NCBI RefSeq assembly: GCF_004682015.1 | Contig: NZ_SMLM01000001.1 | Location: 1,054,001-1,118,000, forward strand | DNA: 64,000 bases | Origin: Ramlibacter henchirensis | GTDB taxonomy: Bacteria; Pseudomonadota; Gammaproteobacteria; Burkholderiales; Burkholderiaceae_C | Direction of reading: 5' to 3' | Shown here: piece by piece, positions 18,238 to 26,265 of the stretch | How the letters are laid out: each line of letters begins with the position of its first letter | How positions within the stretch are numbered: position 1 is the stretch's first letter | The notes under the pieces: model-generated | What the model was told of the DNA's origin: nothing | What the model saw: only the letters and a program-made list of their open reading frames with translations | Databases searched by the model: none | Made by a program: the position numbers and the translations under genes

Positions 18238-19251
18238 ATGATTGCCGCTTCCACCCTCCAGCTCGCCTCGAACGAAAACCCGCTGGGCATGCCGCCCGCG
18301 GCGCGCCGGGCCGCCGCGGAGGCACTCGACACGTCGGACCGCTACCCGGATGCGGCCGGCACGCAGCTGCGCGCGGCGCTGGCGCAGAAGCTCGGCGTCC
18401 CCGCCGAGTGGATCGTGCTGGGCAGCGGCTCGAGCGAGATCCTCACGCTGGCCGCGCTCGCCTTCGTCCAGCCGGGCGAGGGCGTCGTGTCCTCTCAGTA
18501 CGGCTTCCTGGTCTATGCGCAGGCGGCGCGGCTCGCCCATGGGCGGCACGACATCGTCGCCGCGAAGGATTTCGGGCACGACCTGCCGGCCATGCTGAAG
18601 GCCATCGATGAACGGACCCGGCTCGTGTTCGTGGCCAATCCGAACAACCCGACCGGCAGCTTCCTGCGCGGCGGCGAACTGCTGCCCTTCCTGGAGCAGG
18701 TGCCGGCGCACGCGGTCGTGCTGCTCGACGAGGCCTACACCGAGTACCTCACGCCCGGGCAGCGCTACGACAGCATGGGCTGGGCGCGGCGCTTTCCCAA
18801 CCTGCTGGTGGCGCGCACCTTCTCCAAGGCGTTCGGCCTGGCGGGGTTGCGCGTGGGCTATGGCGTGGGCCAGCCCGCGCTGATGGCGCGTCTGAACGCC
18901 CTGCGACCCCGCTACAACATCACAACGCCTGCGCTGGCCGCCGCCGCCGCGGCGCTGGCCGACGAGGACTTCCAGGCGCGCAGCTTCGCCCTGAACCTGC
19001 AGGGACGCGAGCAGCTTGCGCGGGGCGCCGCGGAGCTGGGGCTGCGCAGCCTGCCGTCCGCGGGCAACTTCGTGATGCTCGAGGTGGGCGATGCGGCCGG
19101 CGTGCATTCGGCCTTGGCAGGGCAGGGCATCCTGGTCGCCACGCTCGAGGCCTATGGATTGCCGCGCTGGCTGCGCATCAGCGTCGGCCTGCCGGAGCAG
19201 AACACGCGGGTGCTGGAGGCGCTCGCTGCGCTCCCACCCGCGTCCACCTGA
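18238..19251 (+). CDS. PLP aminotransferase, histidinol-phosphate aminotransferase-like
   Basis: A 337-residue fold-type-I aminotransferase. Motifs in order: ASNENPLG at residue 10, GSGSSEIL near 62 (phosphate-binding loop), PNNPTG at 135-140, DEAYTEY near 164, and the PLP lysine K197 in RTFSKAFGLAGLRVGY. This set is typical of the HisC/class I-like subgroup. It is about 20 residues shorter than usual HisC because the start lacks the normal helix. It is not in a his operon; its neighbours are a Bug receptor (23 bases downstream) and, divergently, a dehydratase, so a catabolic or dedicated amino-acid role is as likely as histidine synthesis. No Shine-Dalgarno sequence precedes the ATG. Confidence 0.88.
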   Translation: MIAASTLQLASNENPLGMPPAARRAAAEALDTSDRYPDAAGTQLRAALAQKLGVPAEWIVLGSGSSEILTLAALAFVQPGEGVVSSQYGFLVYAQAARLAHGRHDIVAAKDFGHDLPAMLKAIDERTRLVFVANPNNPTGSFLRGGELLPFLEQVPAHAVVLLDEAYTEYLTPGQRYDSMGWARRFPNLLVARTFSKAFGLAGLRVGYGVGQPALMARLNALRPRYNITTPALAAAAAALADEDFQARSFALNLQGREQLARGAAELGLRSLPSAGNFVMLEVGDAAGVHSALAGQGILVATLEAYGLPRWLRISVGLPEQNTRVLEALAALPPAST

Positions 19252-19273
19252 ACAACCACCGAAGGAGACAAGC

Positions 19274-20230
19274 ATGAAACGCCGCCAATTCGCCGCCCTC
19301 GCGGCCGCTTCGCTGGCCCTGCCCGCCGCCCTGCGCGCGCAGGCCGGCACGATGAAGATCCTGGTCGGCTTTCCGCCGGGCGGCTCGGCCGACACCATCG
19401 CCCGGGTGCTCGCGGAGAAGCTGCGCGCCTCGCTCAGCCAGAACGTGATCGTGGAGAACCGGCCCGGCGCCGCCGGCCGCCTGGTGCTGGGCGAGATCAA
19501 GCGAGCCGCACCCGATGGCCAGACGCTGGTGCTGTCCCCCAGCGGCGCGATGGTGATCGCGCCCTGGCTCTACAACAACCTCGGCTACGACCCGCTGAAG
19601 GACTTCACGCCGGTCTCGAGGCTCACCGTCTTCGACTTCGCGATCACCGCCGGCCCGGCCGCGCCACCCGGAGACCTGAAGACCGTGCTGGCCTGGATGA
19701 AGGCCAACCCCAGCCGCGCCAACTACGCGACGTCCGGCGCCGGCACGGTTCCTCACTTCGCCGGCCAGCTGCTGTCGCAGGCCACGGGTGTGCCGATGAC
19801 GCACGTGCCGTACAAGGGCGGCGCACCGGCGGCGCAGGACCTGATCGGCGGGCAGGTGCCGCTGATGGTGGACACGGCTTCCGAGACGCTGGAGCACCAC
19901 AAGGCCGGCAAGGTGCGCATCCTGGCCGTCACCGGCGAGCAGCGCACCCGCGCGTTGCCCGACGTGCCCACCCTCAAGGAAGCCGGCATCAACATGACGG
20001 CCGACGCGTACTTCGGCCTGTACGGGCCGCCGGGAATGTCGAGCGACGTGGTGCAACGCATCGACCGCGCGGTGTCCGACGCTCTACGGGCGCCCGACAT
20101 CCAGGAAAAGATCTATTCGTACGGACTGGTGCCCAGCCACGCGCCTGGCGCGGCACTGGCATCCATGCAGGCCGCGCACCTGAAGCGCTGGGAAGCGCCG
20201 ATCAAGGCCTCCGGCTTCAAGGCCGAGTGA
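19274..20230 (+). CDS. Bug-family tripartite tricarboxylate transporter substrate-binding protein
   Basis: A 318-residue periplasmic receptor. It begins MKRRQFAALAAASLALPAAL, a twin-arginine-like signal cleaved after LRAQA. The mature part carries the Bug (TctC) signatures VGFPPGGSADTIAR, ENRPGAAG, THVPYKGGAPAAQDLIGGQV and ALPDVPTLKEAG. These receptors bind organic acids or amides and usually hand them to TctAB permeases, which are absent here. Burkholderiales encode dozens of such orphan receptors. GAAGGAGA lies six bases before the ATG. It probably forms an operon with the aminotransferase gene 22 bases upstream. Its 3' end overlaps the convergent kinase gene by 14 bases. Confidence 0.93.
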   Translation: MKRRQFAALAAASLALPAALRAQAGTMKILVGFPPGGSADTIARVLAEKLRASLSQNVIVENRPGAAGRLVLGEIKRAAPDGQTLVLSPSGAMVIAPWLYNNLGYDPLKDFTPVSRLTVFDFAITAGPAAPPGDLKTVLAWMKANPSRANYATSGAGTVPHFAGQLLSQATGVPMTHVPYKGGAPAAQDLIGGQVPLMVDTASETLEHHKAGKVRILAVTGEQRTRALPDVPTLKEAGINMTADAYFGLYGPPGMSSDVVQRIDRAVSDALRAPDIQEKIYSYGLVPSHAPGAALASMQAAHLKRWEAPIKASGFKAE

Positions 20231-21029
20231 TCTGGATCGCCGCCGGGCACACCGGCGGCGCTTCCGGCAGCAGCGGCACGCGCACCACGAAGGCGGCGCC
20301 CAGGTTGGGGCCGGCGCTCTCCGCGTGGATGGTGCCGCCGTGCAGTTCCACCAGGCGGCGCACGACGGCCAAGCCGATGCCCAGGCCCGGGCGCGTCCGC
20401 GTCCGGCGGAAGATGCCGAAGATGCTCTCCAGCTCCGAAGGCGCGATACCGCAGCCGTTGTCGGCGACGCGCAGCTCGGCGCTGCGGCCGTCCGGGTCGA
20501 CCTTCAGGACGATCTCCACGAATCCGCCGGCCGGGGTGAACTTGGAAGCGTTGTGCAGAAGATTCGTGACGATCTGCGCCCAGCGCACGGCGTCGCCGCG
20601 CACCTGGGCGGGCGTCGGGTCCAGCCGCAAGGTGAGCTGCTGGTGGCGGGCCTGGAACATCGGGCCGCAGGCTGCGGCGGTTTCCTCGACCATCTGCTGA
20701 AGCACCAGGACGGTGCGTTCCAGGACAAGCTGGTCGTTGACGATGCGACCGATGTCGAGTAGGTCATCGACGAGATGGCAGAGATGCCGCACCTGGCGGC
20801 GCGCCACCGGGAGCGCGCGGCCGACCAGCTCCGGGTCGCGCTGGCCTTGCTCCAGCAGCTCGAGCGCGGAATCCAGCGGAGCCATCATGTTCCGCAGCTC
20901 ATGGGCGACCGTGGCGATGAACTGGTCCTTGCGCTGGCTTTCCCGGGCCGCCCGCGAAAGGTGGCCGCGTTGCAGCGGGGCCGGGGCCGGGTTGCGCTGC
21001 GTTTCGGTCGGAGTCTCGTCCGAATGCAT
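20217..21029 (-). CDS. Sensor histidine kinase without recognisable sensor domain
   Basis: A 270-residue cytoplasmic kinase. Residues 1-40 are a Pro/Arg-rich linker; the H-box is ATVAHELRNMMAPLDSALELL (landmark HELRN, about residue 48), the N-box WAQIVTNLLHNASKF, the G1 box VADNGCGIAPSELE and the G2 box GLGIGLAVV. It has a full HisKA plus HATPase pair but no membrane span, PAS or receiver, so it likely responds through a partner. I start at the ATG at 21029, which has GGAGA six bases upstream. No response regulator gene is adjacent; it is divergent from a Crp/Fnr regulator gene and may work with it. Confidence 0.88.
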   Translation of the reverse strand: MHSDETPTETQRNPAPAPLQRGHLSRAARESQRKDQFIATVAHELRNMMAPLDSALELLEQGQRDPELVGRALPVARRQVRHLCHLVDDLLDIGRIVNDQLVLERTVLVLQQMVEETAAACGPMFQARHQQLTLRLDPTPAQVRGDAVRWAQIVTNLLHNASKFTPAGGFVEIVLKVDPDGRSAELRVADNGCGIAPSELESIFGIFRRTRTRPGLGIGLAVVRRLVELHGGTIHAESAGPNLGAAFVVRVPLLPEAPPVCPAAIQITRP

Positions 21030-21139
21030 GTGTCTCTCCGGAGGTAATGGCACGTAGGATGAGACTGACTTGGCAGTCCCGTCGGTGCGTACAAACACCA
21101 AGGTCATACCGCATTTGTATGTGGTTGTAAGTGTTGCAC

Positions 21140-21167
21140 TTGATTCCTGCAGCCAAAAGGCTACTCT
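21140..21167 (+). promoter_or_regulatory. Candidate promoter of the Crp/Fnr gene
   Basis: TTGATT (21140-21145) and TACTCT (21162-21167) are separated by 16 bases and lie 27 bases before the ATG at 21194. The surrounding 21100-21150 stretch is unusually T/G-rich for this genome. It is a pattern-based guess. Confidence 0.35.
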
Positions 21168-21193
21168 TCGACTCCCACCCCCGGGAGGCCGAC

Positions 21194-21913
21194 ATGCAAG
21201 AACAAACGGCGATACCGTCCAGCTGCGATTACTCCGGCAATCGCCTGCTGGCGAAACTTCCCCGGGAAGTGCATCACCGCCTGAGCGAGGAGTCCGAACG
21301 CGTCCTTCTTCCAGCGGGCGGTCTGCTGGCGACCGCCGGGCAGCCGGTGCGCACGGTTTATTTCCCCATCGACAGCGTGATGAGCCTGGTCCACACCGAC
21401 GTGGACGGCACCACGATCCAAGTCGGCATGGTCGGCCCCGAAGGCATGCTGGGGATCGGCGCCTGCCTGAACGGCATGCACGGCGCGGGCGCGCTGGTGC
21501 TGGCCGCCGGCCAGGCGTACAAGCTGAGCGCCCGCCTGGTGCGCGACCTCTTCAATGCCGACGCCACGCTGCGGGACGTGCTGCTCGTCTACGCCAGCGT
21601 GCTCCTGGGGCAGGCCTGGCAGATCGCGATCTGCAACCGCCACCATCCGCCCGAGCGCCAGCTCTGCACGCTGCTCCTGCTGGTGCTGGACCGCAGCCCG
21701 CGGGCCGAGCTGGCGATGACGCACGACCTGATCGCCCGCCTCATCGGCGTGCGCCGCGAAACCGTGAGCCAGGCCGCGATGCGGATCCAGGAAAGGGGCT
21801 ACGTGCGCTACTCGCGCGGGCACATCCGCGTTCTGGACCGCGGGGGCCTGGAGCGGCAGGCCTGCGGCTGCTACCTGCGCCAGCGCGTGCTGCTGAGCAA
21901 CTTCGGCCGCTGA
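21194..21913 (+). CDS. Crp/Fnr-family transcriptional regulator
   Basis: A 239-residue regulator: cyclic-nucleotide-like beta-roll domain (residues about 20-130, with VYFPIDSVMSLVHTDVDGTT and MVGPEGMLGIGACLNG) and a C-terminal winged helix with recognition motif IGVRRETVSQAAMRIQ near residue 195. The arginine/serine residues that bind cAMP in Crp and the N-terminal cysteines of Fnr are not seen in their usual places, so the signal is unclear; many Burkholderiales relatives with this 'VYFP...VSLV' beginning are annotated only as Crp/Fnr. GGGAGG precedes the ATG by five bases. It is divergent from a histidine kinase. Confidence 0.88.
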   Translation: MQEQTAIPSSCDYSGNRLLAKLPREVHHRLSEESERVLLPAGGLLATAGQPVRTVYFPIDSVMSLVHTDVDGTTIQVGMVGPEGMLGIGACLNGMHGAGALVLAAGQAYKLSARLVRDLFNADATLRDVLLVYASVLLGQAWQIAICNRHHPPERQLCTLLLLVLDRSPRAELAMTHDLIARLIGVRRETVSQAAMRIQERGYVRYSRGHIRVLDRGGLERQACGCYLRQRVLLSNFGR

Positions 21914-21918
21914 AGCGT

Positions 21919-22314
21919 TCAGCCCTTGGCCAGGCGCTCGCCCGAGAGCGTGCGCGCACCCGCGCCGCCTCCGTGGCCCGCATCTCCGTTTTGCAGAAGG
22001 AGCGTCACCAGCACGGCGCAGTCGGTGCGCGCGCGAAGCGAGTGCTTCTGCCCGGGCGGCAGCACGACCAGCTGCCCGGCGCGCAAGCGGCGGGTGCCGG
22101 CCGGCGTGACCACTTCGACATCGCCCTCCAGGCAATGGATCGTGCACTCCTCGCTGACGTGGTGCTCCGGCTGGTCCTGCTGGGCGCGCAGGACCATGTG
22201 CAGCAGCTGGATGCGACCGGTCTTGATCAGGCTGGTGCTCACCGCCTGCGGGAGCGCCTCGCCGAGCGGGGAGACGTTGATGACGTCGAAGAGTTGCGCG
22301 TGGGGGAGGGCCAT
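21919..22314 (-). CDS. Cupin-domain protein
   Basis: A 131-residue single cupin barrel. Motif 1 is degenerate but recognisable (EHHVSEECTIHCLEGDVEV, with two His, a Glu and the closing Gly) and motif 2 is GQLVVLPPGQKHSLRA, which provides the usual late His. A metal-binding cupin is likely; substrate unknown. It is 5 bases after the preceding 83-residue gene and downstream of a PAS kinase on the same strand, so the three may be one transcript. It converges on the Crp/Fnr gene with a 5-base gap. The Gly-rich tail after residue 105 is probably disordered. Confidence 0.8.
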   Translation of the reverse strand: MALPHAQLFDVINVSPLGEALPQAVSTSLIKTGRIQLLHMVLRAQQDQPEHHVSEECTIHCLEGDVEVVTPAGTRRLRAGQLVVLPPGQKHSLRARTDCAVLVTLLLQNGDAGHGGGAGARTLSGERLAKG

Positions 22315-22319
22315 GGGCG

Positions 22320-22571
22320 TCAGTCGGTTCTCGGGGGCCAGATGCTAAGGCGGACGCGCTGCTCCGGGTCGCGGATGCTGACCACCAGGCCGAGTTCGCT
22401 CAGCTCCAGCGCCAGCGTGCGACCGGCGCGGTAGCTGGCCAGCGGCAGCTCGCGCGAATCCTGCCCTCCCGGTTCGCGGGCGACCAGCTTCCAGAGCGCG
22501 CGCGACGGTTGGGCCTTGTGCACCGCGTCCGCGATGTCCTGCACGCGCTCGAGGACTTCGAGGGTTTCCAT
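22320..22571 (-). CDS. Small hypothetical protein
   Basis: An 83-residue soluble protein: helical N-half (METLEVLERVQDIADAVHKA) then an apparent beta-rich half (LPLASYRAGRTLALELSELG). No family recognised. The ATG at 22571 has a modest AGGG upstream. It lies between the PAS kinase gene (112 bases upstream) and the cupin gene (5 bases downstream), all on the minus strand, suggesting co-expression. Confidence 0.55.
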   Translation of the reverse strand: METLEVLERVQDIADAVHKAQPSRALWKLVAREPGGQDSRELPLASYRAGRTLALELSELGLVVSIRDPEQRVRLSIWPPRTD

Positions 22572-22683
22572 GCGCGCAACCCTAAGCGGGCCGCGCCCCG
22601 CGCGGTGTAGGCACCTTCCGATGGGAGCGCGTCGGGCATCGCCTGCAATTCGGCCGTGGTCGGCGCGAGCGCGGGCCGATGCC

Positions 22684-24309
22684 TCAGGAAGCCTGCAGGT
22701 CCACGTCGAGGCGTCCGAGGGGCGGCCCTGCCGCCTCGGGCAAGGTGAAATGGATCGTCGCGCCGGCGCCCGGCTGCGCGTCCGCCCACACCCGTCCGCC
22801 GTGCCGCTGCACGATCTTGCGCACCAGCGCCAGGCCGATGCCGGTGCCCTCGAACTCGCCGGCCCCGTGCAGGCGGCGGAACGCGCCGAACAGGTTGGCC
22901 GCATGGGCCATGTCGAATCCGACGCCCCGGTCGCGAACGAAGAAAGCCCGGTAACCGTCCTGCACGCCCGAGCTGCCGACCTCGATGTTCACCACGTCGC
23001 GCGTGCGCGAGAACTTCCACGCGTTGCCGACCAGGTTGGCCAGGAGCTGCTGCAGCAGGCGCCGGTCGCCGCGCACGCGCAGGCGGGGCTGGATGGCCGC
23101 GACGATGGCGCGCTGGGGCTCCTGTTCCTGCAAGGGGGCGAGCGCATTGGCCGCGAGCTCGCCGATGTCCACCTCGGCCGGCTCGACGTCGACACCGGTC
23201 AGGCGGGCCAGCGAGAGCAGCGCGTCCGTCATGTCGCTCATCTGCGCCACGTTGCCGATGATGCGGCGCAGGTAGTGCGCGCTGCGACCCTCCAGCGCCG
23301 GCAGCGATTCCTGCAGCACGCGCGCGAAGCCCGCCATCGCGGTCATCGGCGCGCGAAGGTCGTGCGCGATCGAATAGGCGAAGGCTTCGAGCTCGGCGTT
23401 GGCCGATTCCAGCTGGGCCGTGCGTTCGCGCACCCGGTCCTCCAGCGTCTGGTTCAGCGCATTGAGTTCCGCCTCGATGCGCTTGGCGAACGTGACGTCC
23501 AGGATCAGCCCTTCGACGAAGCGCAGCGTCCCGTCGGCGTCGAACACGCCGCAGCCCTGTTCCCACACCCACTTCTCGCGGCCGTCGCGGCAGCGGATGC
23601 GGTAGGTCACATTGAAACGCTGGTGCTGCCGCACCGACTGCTGCACCTGGTCCCACACGCGCTGCGCATCGCCGGGATGAACGAGGTCGCCGAAAGCCGG
23701 ACGGCCCGCGACAAGGTCGGCGGCGCGGTAGCCGGTGAGCTCCAGCGCGCGGTCGCTCGCGAACTGCAAGGGCCAGCGGGGCGCATTCGAGCATCGGTAG
23801 GCCATGCCCGGCAGGTTGTCCATCAGGCTGGCCAGCTCGCGGCGGCTCTCCAGCAACTGCTCCTGTGCGCGCTTGGCCGGCGTGATGTCCTGCAGCGCGC
23901 CCTGCATGCGCACCACCGTGCCCATGCCGTTCCATTCGGGCTCGCCGATGATCCGCACCCAGGTGCGCGCGCCGGCGGGATGCCGCACCTGCGCCTCGAC
24001 GTCGAAGGGCGTGCCCGCGCGGGCGCAGTCGAGGAAAGCGCCCAGCAGGTTGCGGCGGTGCTCGGGCGCGAAGCAGGCGCGCGCCTGGGCGGGTGTCGGG
24101 TCGCGTCCCGGCCGCAGGCCAAGGATGGCGCTGGATTCGCGCGAGCAGTGGATCCGGCCCGCGCCGAAGTCCCAGGACCAGGCGCCCAGCCGTCCCATGT
24201 CGGCGGCGCGCCGCACCAGCAGGTTCGTATCGTCGACGTGGGATCGGCGAGTCTGGTCGAGCGGCAAGGGCGCCCATCCGGACCGCGGCAGCGGCGAGCT
24301 GGAAGACAT
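22684..24309 (-). CDS. PAS-domain sensor histidine kinase
   Basis: A 541-residue soluble kinase. Two PAS/PAC modules occupy about residues 30-150 and 160-290 (LGAWSWDFGAGRIHCS; then LPGMAYRCSNAPRW and a PAC segment FNVTYRIRCRDG). A short coiled coil (TLEDRVRERTAQLESANAEL) connects to the H-box FAYSIAHDLRAPMTAMAGFA, near residue 312, and a HATPase with NLVGNAWKFS, VRDRGVGFDM and GTGIGLALV. This is the bacteriophytochrome-like kinase end used with cytosolic PAS input. No receiver gene lies next to it. I choose the ATG at 24309; longer upstream frames read through the divergent formate dehydrogenase gene. Confidence 0.88.
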   Translation of the reverse strand: MSSSSPLPRSGWAPLPLDQTRRSHVDDTNLLVRRAADMGRLGAWSWDFGAGRIHCSRESSAILGLRPGRDPTPAQARACFAPEHRRNLLGAFLDCARAGTPFDVEAQVRHPAGARTWVRIIGEPEWNGMGTVVRMQGALQDITPAKRAQEQLLESRRELASLMDNLPGMAYRCSNAPRWPLQFASDRALELTGYRAADLVAGRPAFGDLVHPGDAQRVWDQVQQSVRQHQRFNVTYRIRCRDGREKWVWEQGCGVFDADGTLRFVEGLILDVTFAKRIEAELNALNQTLEDRVRERTAQLESANAELEAFAYSIAHDLRAPMTAMAGFARVLQESLPALEGRSAHYLRRIIGNVAQMSDMTDALLSLARLTGVDVEPAEVDIGELAANALAPLQEQEPQRAIVAAIQPRLRVRGDRRLLQQLLANLVGNAWKFSRTRDVVNIEVGSSGVQDGYRAFFVRDRGVGFDMAHAANLFGAFRRLHGAGEFEGTGIGLALVRKIVQRHGGRVWADAQPGAGATIHFTLPEAAGPPLGRLDVDLQAS

Positions 24310-24453
24310 GGAGCCGGAGTATCGCGTGTGCCCGGCCGTGCCGCGGCGCCGGATGCGGGAGCCGCGCTCGCCGGGTGAATGGCTGTTGCGCCCCGTGGCC
24401 TTCGATGTGCAATACGGCAGGGGTGGCTTCGTCTGCGGCGACAATCCGGGTCG

Positions 24454-26265
24454 ATGAATTCCATTCCGACCCGACCGGACCCGCCGGCGGTCCCGCTGGC
24501 CACCGAAGAACAGTTGCGCCACCGGCTGCGCCGCCACGGCAAGCTCAAGGGGCGCCAGCCCGACGACGACCCGTTGCGCGAGGTGCGTGACTGCATCGGC
24601 GCCCGTCCGCCCGAAGGCTACCCCCGCGACCTGCTGATCGAGCACCTGCACCTCCTGAACGACCGCTACGGCGCCTTGCGCGAGCCGCACCTCGTGGCGC
24701 TGTCGCGCGAGATGAACATCCCGATGGCCGAGGTGTACGAGGTCGCGACCTTCTATCACCACTTCGAGGTGGTGCCGCCGGACGCGGCCGTGCCGGCGCT
24801 CACCGTCCGCGTCTGCGACGGGCTGCCCTGCGAAATGGCTGGAGCAAAGGACTTGCTGGACCGGTTGCCGGCGCTGCTCGGCAAGGACGTGCGCGTCATT
24901 TCAGCCCCGTGCATCGGCCGCTGCGAACAGGCGCCGGCGGTGGCCGTTCACCAGGCGGCGGTGCCTGCGGCCACGCCGGAGAAGGTCGCTGCTGCGGTGC
25001 GCAGCGGCAGTGGAGTCGTCGCGCGCGCCGGCACGGAAGTCGCGGAGTTCAATCCCGCAGCCTTCGCGCAGCGCAGCGTGTCGCCGCCGCGCGAGCAGGT
25101 ACGCGCCGTGCCCCCCTGCACGGACTACGACGCCTACCGCGCCGGCGGCGGCTATTCGTTGGCCGCCGGATTGGCGGCGGGTCGTGTCGATCCGGAAGCC
25201 GTGCTCAAGGCGATGGAGGATTCGGGCCTGCGCGGCCTGGGCGGGGCGGGCTTTCCAGCCGGGCGCAAGTGGCGCATCGTGCGCGAGCAGGCGGCGCCGC
25301 GCCTCTTCGCGGTCAACATCGACGAAGGCGAGCCCGGCACCTTCAAGGACCGCACCTACCTCGAGCGCGATCCGCACCGCTTCCTGGAAGGCATGCTGAT
25401 CGCGGCCCAGGTGGTGGGCACCGAGGCCGTCTACATCTACCTGCGCGACGAGTACCACGATGCCCGTGCGCTGCTCGAGCGGGAGCTGGCGCGCCTGGCG
25501 GCCGATCCGCCGTGCCCGCTGCCACGCATCGAGCTGCGCCGCGGCGCGGGCGCGTACATCTGCGGCGAAGAGTCCGCGATGATCGAAAGCATAGAGGGCA
25601 AGCGCGGCGAGCCGCGCATGCGCCCGCCCTACATCGCGCAAGTCGGCCTGTTCGGGCGGCCCACGCTGGAGCACAACTTCGAGACGCTCTACTGGGTGCG
25701 CGACATCGTCGAGCGCGGGCCGCAGTGGTTCTCCTCGTTCGGGCGGCATGGCCGCACCGGGCTGCGCTCGTTCAGCGTCAGCGGGCGCGTGAAGGAGCCC
25801 GGCGTGAAGCTGGCGCCGGCGGGCATCACGTTGCGCGAGCTGGTCGACGAGTACTGCGGCGGCATGCAGGAGGACCACGAACTCTATGCCTACCTGCCCG
25901 GCGGCGCTTCGGGCGGGATCCTGCCCGCGTCGCTCGCCGACGTGCCGCTGGATTTCGACACGCTGCAGCCGCACGGCTGCTTCATCGGTTCGGCCGCGGT
26001 CATCGTGCTGGGTCACCGCGACCGCGCGCGCGATGCGGCGCTGAACGTGATGCGCTTCTTCGAACACGAGAGCTGCGGCCAGTGCACGCCCTGCCGCGTC
26101 GGCACCGCCAAGGCCGCGGCGCTCATGGAAGCGCCGGCCTGGGACGGCGAGACGCTGGAAGACCTTGCGCAGGTGATGGCCGATGCTTCGATCTGCGGTC
26201 TTGGCCAGGCCGCGCCCAACCCGATCCGCTGCGTCCAGAAGTACTTCCCGCATGAAATCTCCTGA
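24454..26265 (+). CDS. NAD-linked formate dehydrogenase, fused gamma-beta (NuoE-NuoF-like) subunit
   Basis: A 603-residue flavoprotein subunit. Residues about 50-195 are a thioredoxin-like [2Fe-2S] NuoE domain (EVATFYHHFEV, VRVCDGLPCEM, CIGRCEQAP). Residues about 240-600 are the NuoF domain with FMN/NADH-binding GLRGLGGAGFPAGRKW and NIDEGEPGTFKDR, an ICGEESAMIESIEGKRG loop and the [4Fe-4S] site ESCGQCTPCRVG. It takes electrons from the molybdenum subunit and reduces NAD+. In the Fds enzymes of Cupriavidus and Rhodobacter these are two genes (fdsG, fdsB); here they are one chain. The ATG at 24454 follows CCGGG; its stop overlaps the alpha subunit start by 14 bases. Confidence 0.92.
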   Translation: MNSIPTRPDPPAVPLATEEQLRHRLRRHGKLKGRQPDDDPLREVRDCIGARPPEGYPRDLLIEHLHLLNDRYGALREPHLVALSREMNIPMAEVYEVATFYHHFEVVPPDAAVPALTVRVCDGLPCEMAGAKDLLDRLPALLGKDVRVISAPCIGRCEQAPAVAVHQAAVPAATPEKVAAAVRSGSGVVARAGTEVAEFNPAAFAQRSVSPPREQVRAVPPCTDYDAYRAGGGYSLAAGLAAGRVDPEAVLKAMEDSGLRGLGGAGFPAGRKWRIVREQAAPRLFAVNIDEGEPGTFKDRTYLERDPHRFLEGMLIAAQVVGTEAVYIYLRDEYHDARALLERELARLAADPPCPLPRIELRRGAGAYICGEESAMIESIEGKRGEPRMRPPYIAQVGLFGRPTLEHNFETLYWVRDIVERGPQWFSSFGRHGRTGLRSFSVSGRVKEPGVKLAPAGITLRELVDEYCGGMQEDHELYAYLPGGASGGILPASLADVPLDFDTLQPHGCFIGSAAVIVLGHRDRARDAALNVMRFFEHESCGQCTPCRVGTAKAAALMEAPAWDGETLEDLAQVMADASICGLGQAAPNPIRCVQKYFPHEIS

